NCBI RefSeq assembly: GCF_000154465.1 | Contig: NZ_DS499577.1 | Span: 370,013 to 434,012 of the forward strand | DNA from: Alistipes putredinis DSM 17216 | GTDB lineage: Bacteria > Bacteroidota > Bacteroidia > Bacteroidales > Rikenellaceae | DNA: 64,000 nucleotides | Direction of reading: 5' to 3' | Shown here: in pieces, positions 16,500-25,645 of the stretch | Numbering within the stretch: position 1 is the first letter of the stretch | Layout: every line of letters starts with the position of its first letter | Notes under the pieces: model-generated | The model's input: the letters and a program-made list of their open reading frames with translations, nothing else | Told to the model about the DNA's origin: nothing | The model's database searches: none | Made by a program: the position numbers and the translations under genes

Positions 16500-16531
16500 T
16501 TTGTGTGTCCGGACAAATGGATTATCTTTGC
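16500..16531 (+). promoter_or_regulatory. Promoter of the TonB-dependent receptor gene
   Basis: TTTG (16500-16503), a 19-nt spacer and TATCTTTGC (16523-16531) is a near-perfect Bacteroidetes promoter. The spacer holds the palindrome GTCCGGAC (16508-16515), a possible operator half-site pair. Confidence 0.75.
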
Positions 16532-16540
16532 ACCCCGACA

Positions 16541-16572
16541 GGCCGAAGTTCCGCTACAGAGGAACCGAGGCC
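16541..16572 (+). promoter_or_regulatory. Structured 5' leader of the receptor mRNA
   Basis: Directly after the expected transcription start, GGCC (16541) pairs with GGCC (16569) and GTTCC (16548) with GGAAC (16561). The two stems are separated by an internal loop GAA/CGA, which could form sheared G-A pairs. The hairpin lies 30 nt before the start codon. It is much too small to be a cobalamin riboswitch and I recognise no family. Confidence 0.4.
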
Positions 16573-16602
16573 GATATTATTAATCACTTTAATTTTTACA
16601 GG

Positions 16603-18606
16603 ATGAAAGAGATCCAAACAAAGCGTACTCCGCGCTTCAGGCGCTGGTGTCGCAAGGGTTACGCCGCTTTCGCGAGCCTTCGGCGCCAGGTTACCATCGG
16701 AGTCCTCTCTGTTTCGATGTCCACCATTCTCCTGTCCACGACGACGCCCGTGCAGGCGCAGACCGTCGATTCGCTTACGATCGCCAGAGAGCTGGAGATC
16801 GAAACGGTCGAGGTGACGGGGGTGAAAGCCACCCCCACGCGCAGTGCGATGTCGTCCACCTCCGTTTTCGATCGAAAGGCGGGTGCTTCGGCGCCGGTCC
16901 AGACCCTCGAGTCTGTGCTGCGTTTGAGCCCTGCGATCGATCTTCGGGAACGGAGCGGCAGGGGAACGCAGGCGGACATTATGATCCGGGGAGGTTCCTT
17001 CGACCAGACGATGGTCATGCTCAACGGTATTAACTTTACGGATGCCCGAACGGGTCATCAGTCGCATTCGCTGCCGATCGACATAGATTGCATCGCGGGA
17101 ATCGATCTGATCGACGGCGTATCGGGCGTCGGTGCGTATGCAGGGGCCCTGAATATCCGCACGATGCCTCTCAAATCCCGCTATCTGCGCATCGAGGCGG
17201 CGGGCGGCGACGACGGCTATGCGTACGGCAATCTCTCGGGGGCCGTGACCAAGGGACGTTTTTCCCTTTTTGCCGCCGGGTCGTACCGTCGCAGCGACGG
17301 GTATATCCACAACACCGATTTCGAGAACTACAACGGTTACTTGCGGATGAACTACGACAGTGAAAAGGCCGGATTTTTCGATTTCCAGGCCGGTTATCAG
17401 AACCGGTCGTTCGGTTCGAACGGTTTCTATGCCGCGTACAATCCCGATCAGTTCGAGCATACTTCGACGGTGCTCTCTTCGCTGCGATGGGTGAAATCCG
17501 TCGGGCGTTTCACGCTCAATTCGTCGGTCAGCTACCGCAAGAATTTCGACCGTTACGACTGGACGCGCGGTACGCCGATGAATCATCACAATACGGACAA
17601 TGCGGGAGCCGAGTTCTGGGCCGACTGTACGTGGAAGGGCGGTGTGACCTCCCTGGGAGGCGATTACACCTACAACCACATTTACAGCACCAATCTCGGC
17701 GAGCCGCTTCCGACTCCGCACGGCAAATATACCCATGCCAAGGACCGTCACGTGGGAAATCTCTGGCTGCGGCATGTCAAACAGTGGGAGCGTTTCGACG
17801 TTTCCGGTTCGGCCGGGGTGAGCTTCACGCCTTATGGGACTTCGGCCCTGTGGAGTCTTTCGGGAGGCTATCGTCCGGTGCGTGGGCTGCGGCTCGAGGT
17901 CGGTGCGGCCCAGTCGATGCGACTGCCTACCTTCACCGATCTTTATTACACATCCCCTGCACAGCTCAATAATCTGGATTTGAAGCCTGAACATGCGATT
18001 ACCTATCGTTTCGCGGCGGATTACGCCCGCAGCGGGTGGAATGCTTCGCTGTTTACTTACTACCGGCAGGGGCGCGACATCATCGACTGGGTTTGGCGCG
18101 AGGAGCTGGGCAAGTGGCACTCCGAGCAGGAGAGCAAGCTCGACACCTATGGACTGGAGGTTTCGGGCGGTTATACGACGACCGGGTTTCTGCACCGGAT
18201 TTCGGTTTCATACGGCTATATCCATACGAGCAAAGTCGATCGGGTCATCACTTCCAGTGCGCTGGATTATATGAAGCACAAAGCGGCGGCGACGGTCGAA
18301 TTCCGTTTTCTGCGTAACTGTTCGCTCACGCTGACCGGTGCGGTATATGACCGCAACGGCAGCTATACCTATTATTTGCGTAATGCGGACGGTTCCCTGA
18401 TGTTGGATCCCGACGGCAAGATGATGACCGAAGTGCGTGACTTCAAGCCTTATTTCCTGTTGGACGGCCGTCTGTCGTGGGAAAAGAAGGGGTGGAAGCT
18501 CTATTTTGACGTGATGAACATGACCGATACCCGTTATTTCGATTTCGGCGGGTTGGAGATGCCCGGCGTCTGGTTTTCGGGCGGTATCGTCGTGACGATC
18601 GGGTAA
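16603..18606 (+). CDS. TonB-dependent outer-membrane receptor (BtuB-like subgroup)
   Basis: A 667-residue receptor. The ATG at 16603 lies downstream of the promoter; earlier in-frame starts precede it. The N-terminus is long for a signal: a basic, aromatic stretch (RFRRWCRKGYAAFASLRRQVTIG) then the hydrophobic core VLSVSMSTILLSTTTPVQA, then Q. This style is common in short Bacteroidetes receptors. The plug domain covers ~60-175 (VEVTGVKATPTRSAMSS; IMIRGGSFDQTMVMLNGI) and the barrel continues to ...WFSGGIVVTIG, ending without the usual terminal Phe. There is no carboxypeptidase-like domain and no SusD partner, which argues for small ligands such as cobalamin, siderophores or metal chelates rather than glycans. 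Ligand unknown. Confidence 0.85.
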   Translation: MKEIQTKRTPRFRRWCRKGYAAFASLRRQVTIGVLSVSMSTILLSTTTPVQAQTVDSLTIARELEIETVEVTGVKATPTRSAMSSTSVFDRKAGASAPVQTLESVLRLSPAIDLRERSGRGTQADIMIRGGSFDQTMVMLNGINFTDARTGHQSHSLPIDIDCIAGIDLIDGVSGVGAYAGALNIRTMPLKSRYLRIEAAGGDDGYAYGNLSGAVTKGRFSLFAAGSYRRSDGYIHNTDFENYNGYLRMNYDSEKAGFFDFQAGYQNRSFGSNGFYAAYNPDQFEHTSTVLSSLRWVKSVGRFTLNSSVSYRKNFDRYDWTRGTPMNHHNTDNAGAEFWADCTWKGGVTSLGGDYTYNHIYSTNLGEPLPTPHGKYTHAKDRHVGNLWLRHVKQWERFDVSGSAGVSFTPYGTSALWSLSGGYRPVRGLRLEVGAAQSMRLPTFTDLYYTSPAQLNNLDLKPEHAITYRFAADYARSGWNASLFTYYRQGRDIIDWVWREELGKWHSEQESKLDTYGLEVSGGYTTTGFLHRISVSYGYIHTSKVDRVITSSALDYMKHKAAATVEFRFLRNCSLTLTGAVYDRNGSYTYYLRNADGSLMLDPDGKMMTEVRDFKPYFLLDGRLSWEKKGWKLYFDVMNMTDTRYFDFGGLEMPGVWFSGGIVVTIG

Positions 18607-18629
18607 TGTCCGGAAAAGTTTGTTTGCGG

Positions 18630-18658
18630 CGGGCCGGGATCGAATCCCGGCCCGTTTT
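18630..18658 (+). terminator. Intrinsic terminator after the receptor gene
   Basis: CGGGCCGGGAT (18630-18640) pairs with ATCCCGGCCCG (18644-18654) around a CGA loop, followed by TTTT. Confidence 0.88.
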
Positions 18659-18754
18659 ATCGTTGCGAAAAGTGTCGTATTGTGAGATTCGGCCGTGGAA
18701 TACGTGATAGTTTGTAACCGTATAGTCCGTTTCGATAAAAGATTTGTAACTTTC

Positions 18755-18787
18755 TTTGGAGGGATATTTATTTATTTCGTATATTTG
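18755..18787 (+). promoter_or_regulatory. Promoter of the hut operon
   Basis: TTTG (18755-18758), a 21-nt spacer and TATATTTG (18780-18787). This predicts a leader of about 55 nt before ftcD. I see no convincing palindrome for a HutC-type repressor. Confidence 0.65.
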
Positions 18788-18848
18788 TAGGTCTGTTTTA
18801 CGGGCTAATTCTGAAGCGAATACAAATTCTTAACATACTCTAAAATAC

Positions 18849-20549
18849 ATGGAAAAACGTATTATTGAATGCGTGCCCAACTTTAGCGAGGGCCGTAACA
18901 AGGCTGTTATTCAGCAGATTACTTCCGCAATCGAGGCGGTTGACGGAGTCAAGTTGCTCGACGTCGATCCGGGTGAAGCGACCAACCGTACGGTGGTTAC
19001 CTTCGTCGGAGAACCCGAAGCCGTGCTGGAAGCGGCTTTCCAGGGCGTCAAGAAAGCTGCCGAGGTTATCGATATGCGTAATCATAAGGGAGCGCATCCC
19101 CGTATGGGTGCCACGGACGTATGTCCGCTCATCCCGATCGCGGGTATTACGCTCGAGGAGTGCGCCGAGCTGGCCCGTCAGTTGGCCAAGCGCATCGCCG
19201 ACGAGTTGCATGTGCCGACCTATTGCTACGAGGCGGCTGCCTTTACGCCGGAGCGCCGCAACCTGGCCGTATGTCGTGCCGGTGAGTACGAGGCGCTGCC
19301 CGAGAAGATGAATCACGAAGGCAAAGCTCCCGATTTCGGCGACCGTCCCTTCGACGAGGGCGTAGCACGCACGGGTGCCACCGCCGTAGGTGCACGCGAC
19401 TTCCTGATCGCCGTGAACTACAACCTGAACACCACTTCGACGCGTCGCGCCAACGCCATCGCGTTCGACGTGCGCGAAAAGGGCCGTCCGGTACGCGAAG
19501 GCAATTCGCCCGTAGGCAAACCCTTGAAGGACGAGAACGGCAAGACCATCATGAAGCCCGGTACGCTGAAGGCTACCAAGGCGATCGGCTGGTTCATCGA
19601 CGAGTACCAGATCGCCCAGGTTTCGATGAATATCACCAATATTTCCGTTACGCCGCTCCACGTGGCTTTCGACGAGGTTTGCCGCGCCGCCAACGCACGC
19701 GGTGTGCGTGTGACCGGTACCGAGATCGTCGGCCTGATTCCGAAGCGCACGTTGATCGAGGCGGGCCGCTATTTCCTGAAGAAGCAGGAGCGTTCGACCG
19801 GTATTTCCGAGGAGGAGATCATCCGTATCGCCATCAAGTCGATGGGTCTGGACGAGTTGAAGCCGTTCAAACCGGAAGAGAAGGTGATCGAATACCTGAT
19901 CGAAGCGGACAATAAGAAGAAGAAACTGGTCGATCTGACCTGCACCGGCTTCGCAGAGGAGACCGCCAGCGAGTCCCCGGCTCCGGGCGGCGGTTCGATT
20001 TCCGCTTACATGGGTGCGCTGGGCGCTGCCCTGGGTACGATGGTCGCCAACCTGTCGTCGCACAAACCCGGCTGGGACGCACGTTGGGAGGAGTTCTCCG
20101 ACTGGGCGGACAAAGGCCAGAAGCTGATGACCGAGTTGCTGCACCTGGTCGATGAGGATACCGAAGCGTTCAACCGGATCATGAACGTATTCTCGATGCC
20201 GAAGGGTACCGACGAGGAGAAAGCTGCCCGTAGCGCCGCATTGCAGGAGGCTACGCTCTACGCTACGCAGGTGCCTCTGCGTACGATGCAGACCTCGTTC
20301 AAGGTGTTCGAAATCGTGAAGGCGATGGCCGAACAGGGAAATCCCAATTCGGTAACCGACGCCGGCGTCGGAGCGCTGGCTGCCCGCAGCGCCGTGCTGG
20401 GTGCGTGTCTGAACGTGAAGATCAATGCCGCCGGTCTGAAAGACCGTGCCGTCGCCGATGACCTGATCGGCCAGGCCAACCGGATCGTCGCCGATGCGGA
20501 GAAAGCCGAGCGTGAGATTCTGGAAATCGTCGAGAGCAAGATTAAATAA
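18849..20549 (+). CDS. ftcD: Bifunctional glutamate formimidoyltransferase / formimidoyl-THF cyclodeaminase
   Basis: A 566-residue cytosolic fusion. Residues ~1-300 are the formiminotransferase half (IIECVPNFSEGRNKAVI at the start; HKGAHPRMGATDVCPLIPI containing the catalytic His), which moves the formimino group from formiminoglutamate to tetrahydrofolate. Residues ~360-560 are the cyclodeaminase half (ASESPAPGGGSISAYMGALGAALG), which releases ammonia and yields methenyl-THF. The fused arrangement is like the vertebrate enzyme. It is the first gene of the hut operon although it does the last steps: histidine nitrogen and one-carbon units end as glutamate, ammonia and methenyl-THF. 18 bp separate it from hutU. 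Confidence 0.96.
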   Translation: MEKRIIECVPNFSEGRNKAVIQQITSAIEAVDGVKLLDVDPGEATNRTVVTFVGEPEAVLEAAFQGVKKAAEVIDMRNHKGAHPRMGATDVCPLIPIAGITLEECAELARQLAKRIADELHVPTYCYEAAAFTPERRNLAVCRAGEYEALPEKMNHEGKAPDFGDRPFDEGVARTGATAVGARDFLIAVNYNLNTTSTRRANAIAFDVREKGRPVREGNSPVGKPLKDENGKTIMKPGTLKATKAIGWFIDEYQIAQVSMNITNISVTPLHVAFDEVCRAANARGVRVTGTEIVGLIPKRTLIEAGRYFLKKQERSTGISEEEIIRIAIKSMGLDELKPFKPEEKVIEYLIEADNKKKKLVDLTCTGFAEETASESPAPGGGSISAYMGALGAALGTMVANLSSHKPGWDARWEEFSDWADKGQKLMTELLHLVDEDTEAFNRIMNVFSMPKGTDEEKAARSAALQEATLYATQVPLRTMQTSFKVFEIVKAMAEQGNPNSVTDAGVGALAARSAVLGACLNVKINAAGLKDRAVADDLIGQANRIVADAEKAEREILEIVESKIK

Positions 20550-20567
20550 TTTAATACATATAAAACA

Positions 20568-22589
20568 ATGACTGTAAAGGAATTTCAGGAGCAGATCAAG
20601 GCGGGTATCCCCGATGTGCTGCCCGCACCGAAACCGTACGATCCCACCATCAACCACGCGCCCAAGCGTAAGGAGATACTCACCGAGGAGGAGCGCGTGC
20701 TGGCCATCCGCAATGCCCTGCGCTACTTCCCGGCCAAGCACCACGAAGTGTTGGCCCGCGAGTTCGCCGAGGAGTTGCACAAGTACGGTCGTATCTATAT
20801 GTATCGTTTCCGTCCCGATTATGAGATGTATGCCCGTCCGATCGAGGAGTATCCCCACAAGTCGCGTCAGGCCGCTGCGATTATGGTGATGATCCAGAAC
20901 AACCTGGACAAGGCTGTGGCGCAGCATCCCCACGAGCTGATTACCTACGGCGGTAACGGTGCCGTGTTCCAGAACTGGGCGCAGTATCTGCTTACGATGC
21001 AGTATCTGTCCCAGATGACCGACGATCAGACGCTGGTGATGTATTCGGGACACCCGATGGGCCTGTTCCCGTCGCATCCCGACGCTCCGCGCGTGATCGT
21101 AACCAACGGTATGGTGATTCCGAACTATTCGAAACCGGACGATTGGGAGCGTTTCAATGCGCTCGGCGTTTCGCAGTACGGTCAGATGACCGCCGGCTCC
21201 TATATGTATATTGGCCCGCAGGGTATCGTGCACGGCACGACGATCACGGTGCTCAACGCAGCCCGCAAACGTCTTACCGAGGGTAAGAAAGACATTCGCG
21301 GCATGCTCTTCGTGACGGCCGGTCTGGGCGGTATGTCGGGTGCGCAGCCGAAGGCGGGTAATATCTCCGGTGTGGTGAGCATCACGGCCGAGATCAACCC
21401 CAAAGCGGTGCATACGCGTCATTCGCAGGGCTGGGTCGATGAGGTGTACACCTCGCTCGACGAGTTGCTGGCCCGTGCGAAGAAGGCACAGGAGAACAAG
21501 GAGGCCGTGTCGCTGGCTTACCAGGGCAACGTGGTCGATCTTTGGGAGCGTCTGGCTGCCGAGAACGTCAATGTCGATCTGGGTTCCGACCAGACGTCGC
21601 TGCACAACCCCTGGGCAGGCGGTTACTATCCCGTCGGCTTGAGCTACGAAGAGTCCAACCGCATGATGGCAGAGGATCCCGAGGAGTTCAAGAAGCGTGT
21701 TCAGGAGTCGCTGCGCCGCCAGGTGGCTGCGATCAACAAGCTGACCGCCAAGGGTATGTATTTCTTCGATTACGGCAATGCCTTCCTGTTGGAGTCTTCG
21801 CGTGCCGGTGCCGACATCATGGGCGAGGGCGGTCGTTTCCGCTATCCTTCCTATGTGCAGGATATCATGGGGCCGATGTTCTTCGACTACGGCTTCGGTC
21901 CCTTCCGCTGGGTATGTACGTCGGGCAAACCCGAAGACCTGGCTACTACAGACCGTCTGGCTACCGAAGTGCTCGAAGAGATTCGCAAGACCGCTCCGAA
22001 GGAGATCGCCGGACAGCTCGACGACAATATCCACTGGATCAAGGAGGCTGGCAAGAACAAGCTGGTCGTAGGTTCGCAGGCACGTATCCTGTATGCCGAC
22101 AGCGAGGGCCGCACCAAGATCGCGCTCGCGTTCAACGACGCTATCGCACGCGGCGAAATTTCCGCACCTGTCGTATTGGGTCGTGACCACCACGACGTGT
22201 CGGGTACCGATTCTCCGTACCGTGAAACCTCGAACATCTACGACGGTTCGAACCGTACGGCTGATATGGCTGTGCAGAACGTTATCGGCGACTCGTTCCG
22301 CGGCGCTACCTGGGTTTCGATCCACAACGGCGGCGGCGTAGGCTGGGGCGAGGTAATCAACGGCGGCTTCGGTATGGTGATCGACGGATCGGAGGATTCC
22401 GCGCGTCATATCAAGGAGATGCTTCTCTGGGACGTGAACAACGGTATCGCACGCCGCAGCTGGGCCCGCAACGAGGGCGCGATGTTCGCTATCAAACGCG
22501 AGATGGAGCGTACCCCGGGCCTGAAGGTGACCCTTCCCAACCTGGCGGACGACAAGCTGGTTCGCAAGGCTATCGACGAAGTGAAATAA
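20568..22589 (+). CDS. hutU: Urocanate hydratase (urocanase)
   Basis: A 673-residue enzyme converting urocanate to 4-imidazolone-5-propionate with tightly bound NAD+ acting as electrophile. Typical stretches are LITYGGNGAVFQNWAQYLL, MYSGHPMGLFPSHPDAPRV, YGQMTAGSYMYIGPQGIVHG, the NAD+-site glycine stretch TAGLGGMSGAQPKAG, and GRDHHDVSGTDSPYRETSN near the C-terminus. The length is about 120 residues more than the Pseudomonas and Bacillus enzymes, as usual for the long Bacteroidetes type. It is placed second in the hut operon and followed by a strong intercistronic hairpin. Confidence 0.96.
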   Translation: MTVKEFQEQIKAGIPDVLPAPKPYDPTINHAPKRKEILTEEERVLAIRNALRYFPAKHHEVLAREFAEELHKYGRIYMYRFRPDYEMYARPIEEYPHKSRQAAAIMVMIQNNLDKAVAQHPHELITYGGNGAVFQNWAQYLLTMQYLSQMTDDQTLVMYSGHPMGLFPSHPDAPRVIVTNGMVIPNYSKPDDWERFNALGVSQYGQMTAGSYMYIGPQGIVHGTTITVLNAARKRLTEGKKDIRGMLFVTAGLGGMSGAQPKAGNISGVVSITAEINPKAVHTRHSQGWVDEVYTSLDELLARAKKAQENKEAVSLAYQGNVVDLWERLAAENVNVDLGSDQTSLHNPWAGGYYPVGLSYEESNRMMAEDPEEFKKRVQESLRRQVAAINKLTAKGMYFFDYGNAFLLESSRAGADIMGEGGRFRYPSYVQDIMGPMFFDYGFGPFRWVCTSGKPEDLATTDRLATEVLEEIRKTAPKEIAGQLDDNIHWIKEAGKNKLVVGSQARILYADSEGRTKIALAFNDAIARGEISAPVVLGRDHHDVSGTDSPYRETSNIYDGSNRTADMAVQNVIGDSFRGATWVSIHNGGGVGWGEVINGGFGMVIDGSEDSARHIKEMLLWDVNNGIARRSWARNEGAMFAIKREMERTPGLKVTLPNLADDKLVRKAIDEVK

Positions 22590-22600
22590 TAGATCGGTCT

Positions 22601-22632
22601 TCTCTCCGTTCGGTTGCTGCCGGACGGAGAGA
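22601..22632 (+). promoter_or_regulatory. Intercistronic hairpin between hutU and hutH
   Basis: A 13-bp stem (22601-22613 with 22620-22632, one G-T pair, 6-nt loop) without a T run. It cannot be a standard terminator. It may protect upstream mRNA or tune hutH expression across the 154-bp gap. Confidence 0.5.
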
Positions 22633-22743
22633 ATGCTTTCGATTGGCTGAAGCGGAGGGGATTCCCTGTACGCCGGACGTCGAGAGCACCGAAAAACAAT
22701 TCGACTTATTTTTGAGTATTAACCTTTAATAAGAAATACAACG

Positions 22744-24228
22744 ATGATTCATCATATCAGCGCGGAGTATCTTACGGTCGATCGTGTCCGCGAAATTCTG
22801 GAAAACAATATCAAAATCGACTTGAGCGAAGATGCGAAAAAACGCATCGTGCGTTGTCGCGAATACCTGGATAACAAGATGGAAACCCAGAAAGAGCCCA
22901 TCTACGGTATTACGACCGGCTTCGGTTCGCTCTGCAATATTTCGATCGACAAGGACCAGCTCTCGCAGTTGCAGAAGAACCTGGTGATGTCGCATGCCTG
23001 CGGTACGGGCGAGCGCGTTCCTGCCGAGATCGTGAAGCTGATGCTGCTGCTCAAGATCCAGTCCCTTTCGTACGGCAATTCGGGCGTGCAGCTCGAAACC
23101 GTACAGCGTCTGGTCGATTTCTTCAACAACGACGTGCTGCCGGTCGTGTTCCAGCAGGGATCGCTGGGCGCTTCGGGCGACCTGGCTCCGCTGGCCAACA
23201 TGTGCCTGCCGCTGCTGGGCCTCGGCGAAGTGGAGTACAAGGGTGCACGGCGTCCTTCGGACGAAGTCCTCAAGGAGTTCGGCTGGAAGCCTATTTCGCT
23301 GCAATCGAAGGAGGGCCTCGCCCTGCTGAACGGTACGCAGTTCATGTCGGCTTTCGGCGTATATTCGCTTATCAAGGCTCGTCGCTTGAGCGAGTGGGCC
23401 GACCTGATCGGCGCGATGTCGCTCGACGCATTCGACGGCCGCATCAACCCGTTCATCGACGAGGTGCATGAAATCCGTGCCCACAAGGGACAGCTTACTA
23501 CGGCTCGCAATTTCCGTCGCCTGCTCGAAGGCAGCGAGATGATCGCCCGTCCGAAGAAGCACGTGCAGGATCCCTATTCGTTCCGTTGCATTCCCCAGGT
23601 ACACGGTGCGTCGAAAGATACGATCGACTATGTAGGCGGTGTTCTCGAAACCGAGATCAACAGCCCTACGGATAACCCGACGATCTTCCCCGAGAAGGAT
23701 ATCATCGTTTCGGCCGGTAATTTCCACGGACAGCCGATCGCTCTGGCGATGGATTTCCTGGCTATTGCTGTTGCGGAGTTGGGCAACATCTCCGAGCGTC
23801 GTATTTACAAGCTGATTTCGGGTGCACGCGAGCTGCCCTCGTTCCTGGTGGCCAAGCCGGGTCTGAACAGCGGTTTCATGATTCCGCAGTACGCGGCCGC
23901 TTCGATCGTGAGCCAGAGCAAGGGTCTTTGCTGGCCCGCTTCGTGCGACTCGATTCCTTCGTCGCAGGGTCAGGAGGACCACGTCAGCATGGGTTCCAAC
24001 GCTGCCACGAAGCTCTACCGTGTGGTGCTGAACACCGAGCGTGTGCTGGCTATCGAGCTGCTCAATGCGGCACAGGCCCTCGAGTTCCGCCGTCCGCTGC
24101 GTTCTTCGAAGCCCATCGAGGATCTGCTGGCAGCTTACCGTAAGCATGTGCCGTTCGTCGAGAACGATCAGGTGATGTACACGTTGATCGACGCTTCGGT
24201 GAAATTCCTTCAAACCGAGAAATTGTAA
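22744..24228 (+). CDS. hutH: Histidine ammonia-lyase
   Basis: A 494-residue lyase that deaminates L-histidine to trans-urocanate, the first step of the pathway. The self-forming MIO cofactor comes from Ala-Ser-Gly in QGSLGASGDLAPLANM (about residues 138-153). Other conserved regions are YGITTGFGSLCN (Tyr active-site loop), QEDHVSMGSNAATKL and LNGTQFMSA. Length fits the bacterial enzyme. The HAL assignment over phenylalanine or tyrosine ammonia-lyase rests on the hut context. Its stop overlaps the hutI start by one base (TAATG). Confidence 0.96.
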   Translation: MIHHISAEYLTVDRVREILENNIKIDLSEDAKKRIVRCREYLDNKMETQKEPIYGITTGFGSLCNISIDKDQLSQLQKNLVMSHACGTGERVPAEIVKLMLLLKIQSLSYGNSGVQLETVQRLVDFFNNDVLPVVFQQGSLGASGDLAPLANMCLPLLGLGEVEYKGARRPSDEVLKEFGWKPISLQSKEGLALLNGTQFMSAFGVYSLIKARRLSEWADLIGAMSLDAFDGRINPFIDEVHEIRAHKGQLTTARNFRRLLEGSEMIARPKKHVQDPYSFRCIPQVHGASKDTIDYVGGVLETEINSPTDNPTIFPEKDIIVSAGNFHGQPIALAMDFLAIAVAELGNISERRIYKLISGARELPSFLVAKPGLNSGFMIPQYAAASIVSQSKGLCWPASCDSIPSSQGQEDHVSMGSNAATKLYRVVLNTERVLAIELLNAAQALEFRRPLRSSKPIEDLLAAYRKHVPFVENDQVMYTLIDASVKFLQTEKL

Positions 24229-25466
24229 TGTTACTCGTTAAGAACATAGCCAAGATCGTCGGCGTGGACGAGAGCGGCCGTCTTCGGGTCAAGGGGCGCG
24301 ACATGAATGTACTCGGCGAGATCGACAACGCCTGGCTGCTGGCCGACGGCGATCGTATCGCTGCATACGGCACGATGGACAAGATGCCGGAGGTGGCTCC
24401 CGACACGGAAGTCGTCGATGCGGAGGGAGGCATGCTTTTCCCTTCGTTCTGCGATTCGCATACCCATCTGGTTTATGCCGGAAGCCGCGAACAGGAGTTC
24501 CTGGACAAGATCAACGGCTTGAGCTACGAAGAGATCGCCAAGCGGGGCGGCGGCATCTTGAATTCCGCCGACCGCTTGCACGAAACTTCCGAGGACGAGC
24601 TTTACGAGCAGGCGATGGAACGTATCCGCGAGATTATCGCAATGGGTACGGGCTGCGTCGAGATCAAGAGCGGCTACGGTCTTACGACCGAGGATGAACT
24701 CAAGATGCTGCGGGTGATCCGTCGCATCCGCGAAACTTCGCCGATCACCGTCCGTGCCACTTTCCTCGGAGCTCATGCCGTAGGCCGGGCCTATAAAGGC
24801 CGCCAGCAGGAGTATGTGGACCTGATCTGTCGGGAGATGATCCCTGCCGTCGGCAGGGAGAAGCTTGCCGAGTTCGTCGATGTCTTCTGCGACCAGGGGT
24901 TCTTCACCGTCGAAGAGACGGAGCAGATCCTGCGTGCGGGTGCCGAGTACGGTCTCGTGCCGAAGATCCATGCCAACGAGCTGGCCGTTTCGGGCGGTGT
25001 GCAGGTCGGTGTCCGCAACAAGGCGCTGTCCGTCGATCATCTGGAGCGCATGGGGGCCGAGGAGATTGAAGTGCTGCGTACGTCCGGTACGATGCCGACG
25101 ATGCTGCCGGGTGCCGCTTTCTTCCTGGAGATGCCGTATCCTCCTGCACGGGCAATGATCGAGGGCGGTTTGAGCGTGGCTTTGGCTTCGGATTTCAACC
25201 CCGGTTCATCGCCTTCGGGCAGTATGAAGATGATCGTTTCGCTGGCCTGCATCAAGATGCGTATGACGCCGGCCGAAGCGATCAACGCCGCGACACTGAA
25301 CGGTGCTTACGCCATGGGCTTGAGCAGCGAGTACGGTTCGATCACCGTAGGCAAGAAGGCGAACTTCTTCCTCACGACGAAGATTCCTTCGGTGGCATAT
25401 CTGCCGTATGCCTATACCTCTCTGCTTATCCACCGGGTATTCCTCCGGGGGCAAGAGGTGAAGTAA
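24228..25466 (+). CDS. hutI: Imidazolonepropionase
   Basis: A 412-residue amidohydrolase opening the imidazolone ring to N-formimino-L-glutamate, the substrate of the ftcD product. The metal-binding motif is FCDSHTHLVYAGSREQEF (about residues 76-93), followed by the family stretch GTGCVEIKSGYGLTTEDELK, ATFLGAHAVGRAYKG, PKIHANELAVSGG and ALASDFNPGSSPSG. Translation is coupled to hutH by a 1-nt overlap. It is the last gene of the operon, closed by the terminator at 25486. hutG and hutF are absent, consistent with use of FtcD for the formimino group. Confidence 0.96.
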   Translation: MLLVKNIAKIVGVDESGRLRVKGRDMNVLGEIDNAWLLADGDRIAAYGTMDKMPEVAPDTEVVDAEGGMLFPSFCDSHTHLVYAGSREQEFLDKINGLSYEEIAKRGGGILNSADRLHETSEDELYEQAMERIREIIAMGTGCVEIKSGYGLTTEDELKMLRVIRRIRETSPITVRATFLGAHAVGRAYKGRQQEYVDLICREMIPAVGREKLAEFVDVFCDQGFFTVEETEQILRAGAEYGLVPKIHANELAVSGGVQVGVRNKALSVDHLERMGAEEIEVLRTSGTMPTMLPGAAFFLEMPYPPARAMIEGGLSVALASDFNPGSSPSGSMKMIVSLACIKMRMTPAEAINAATLNGAYAMGLSSEYGSITVGKKANFFLTTKIPSVAYLPYAYTSLLIHRVFLRGQEVK

Positions 25467-25485
25467 TTCGCCGATATATCGTTCG

Positions 25486-25518
25486 AAGCCGGGGCAGGGT
25501 ATTCTGCTCCGGCTTTTT
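25486..25518 (+). terminator. Intrinsic terminator of the hut operon
   Basis: AAGCCGGGGCAG (25486-25497) pairs with CTGCTCCGGCTT (25504-25515, one G-T pair), followed by TTTT and a further T-rich stretch. Confidence 0.85.
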
Positions 25519-25645
25519 GTTCTTTTTACTTCATTCCTCGCTGATACCGGCCGGATTTCCGGTTGCACGGAAGAGGTCGTTATCTTACGTATGGATGAAT
25601 ACGTTTTCGGACAATTTCGGTGTATTTTTTGCAGGAAAGAAAAAT

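Noticed and set aside
16532..16602. Cobalamin riboswitch before the TonB-dependent receptor
   Set aside because: The leader is only about 65 nt and lacks the conserved B12-box and core of that class.
18630..18658. Possible tRNA T-arm-like sequence after the receptor gene
   Set aside because: The sequence is a perfect terminator stem with T run and has no remaining cloverleaf.
18840..22409. A 1189-codon minus-strand open frame
   Set aside because: It is antisense to ftcD and hutU, both complete and recognisable. Such long antisense frames come from the codon bias of G+C-rich genes.
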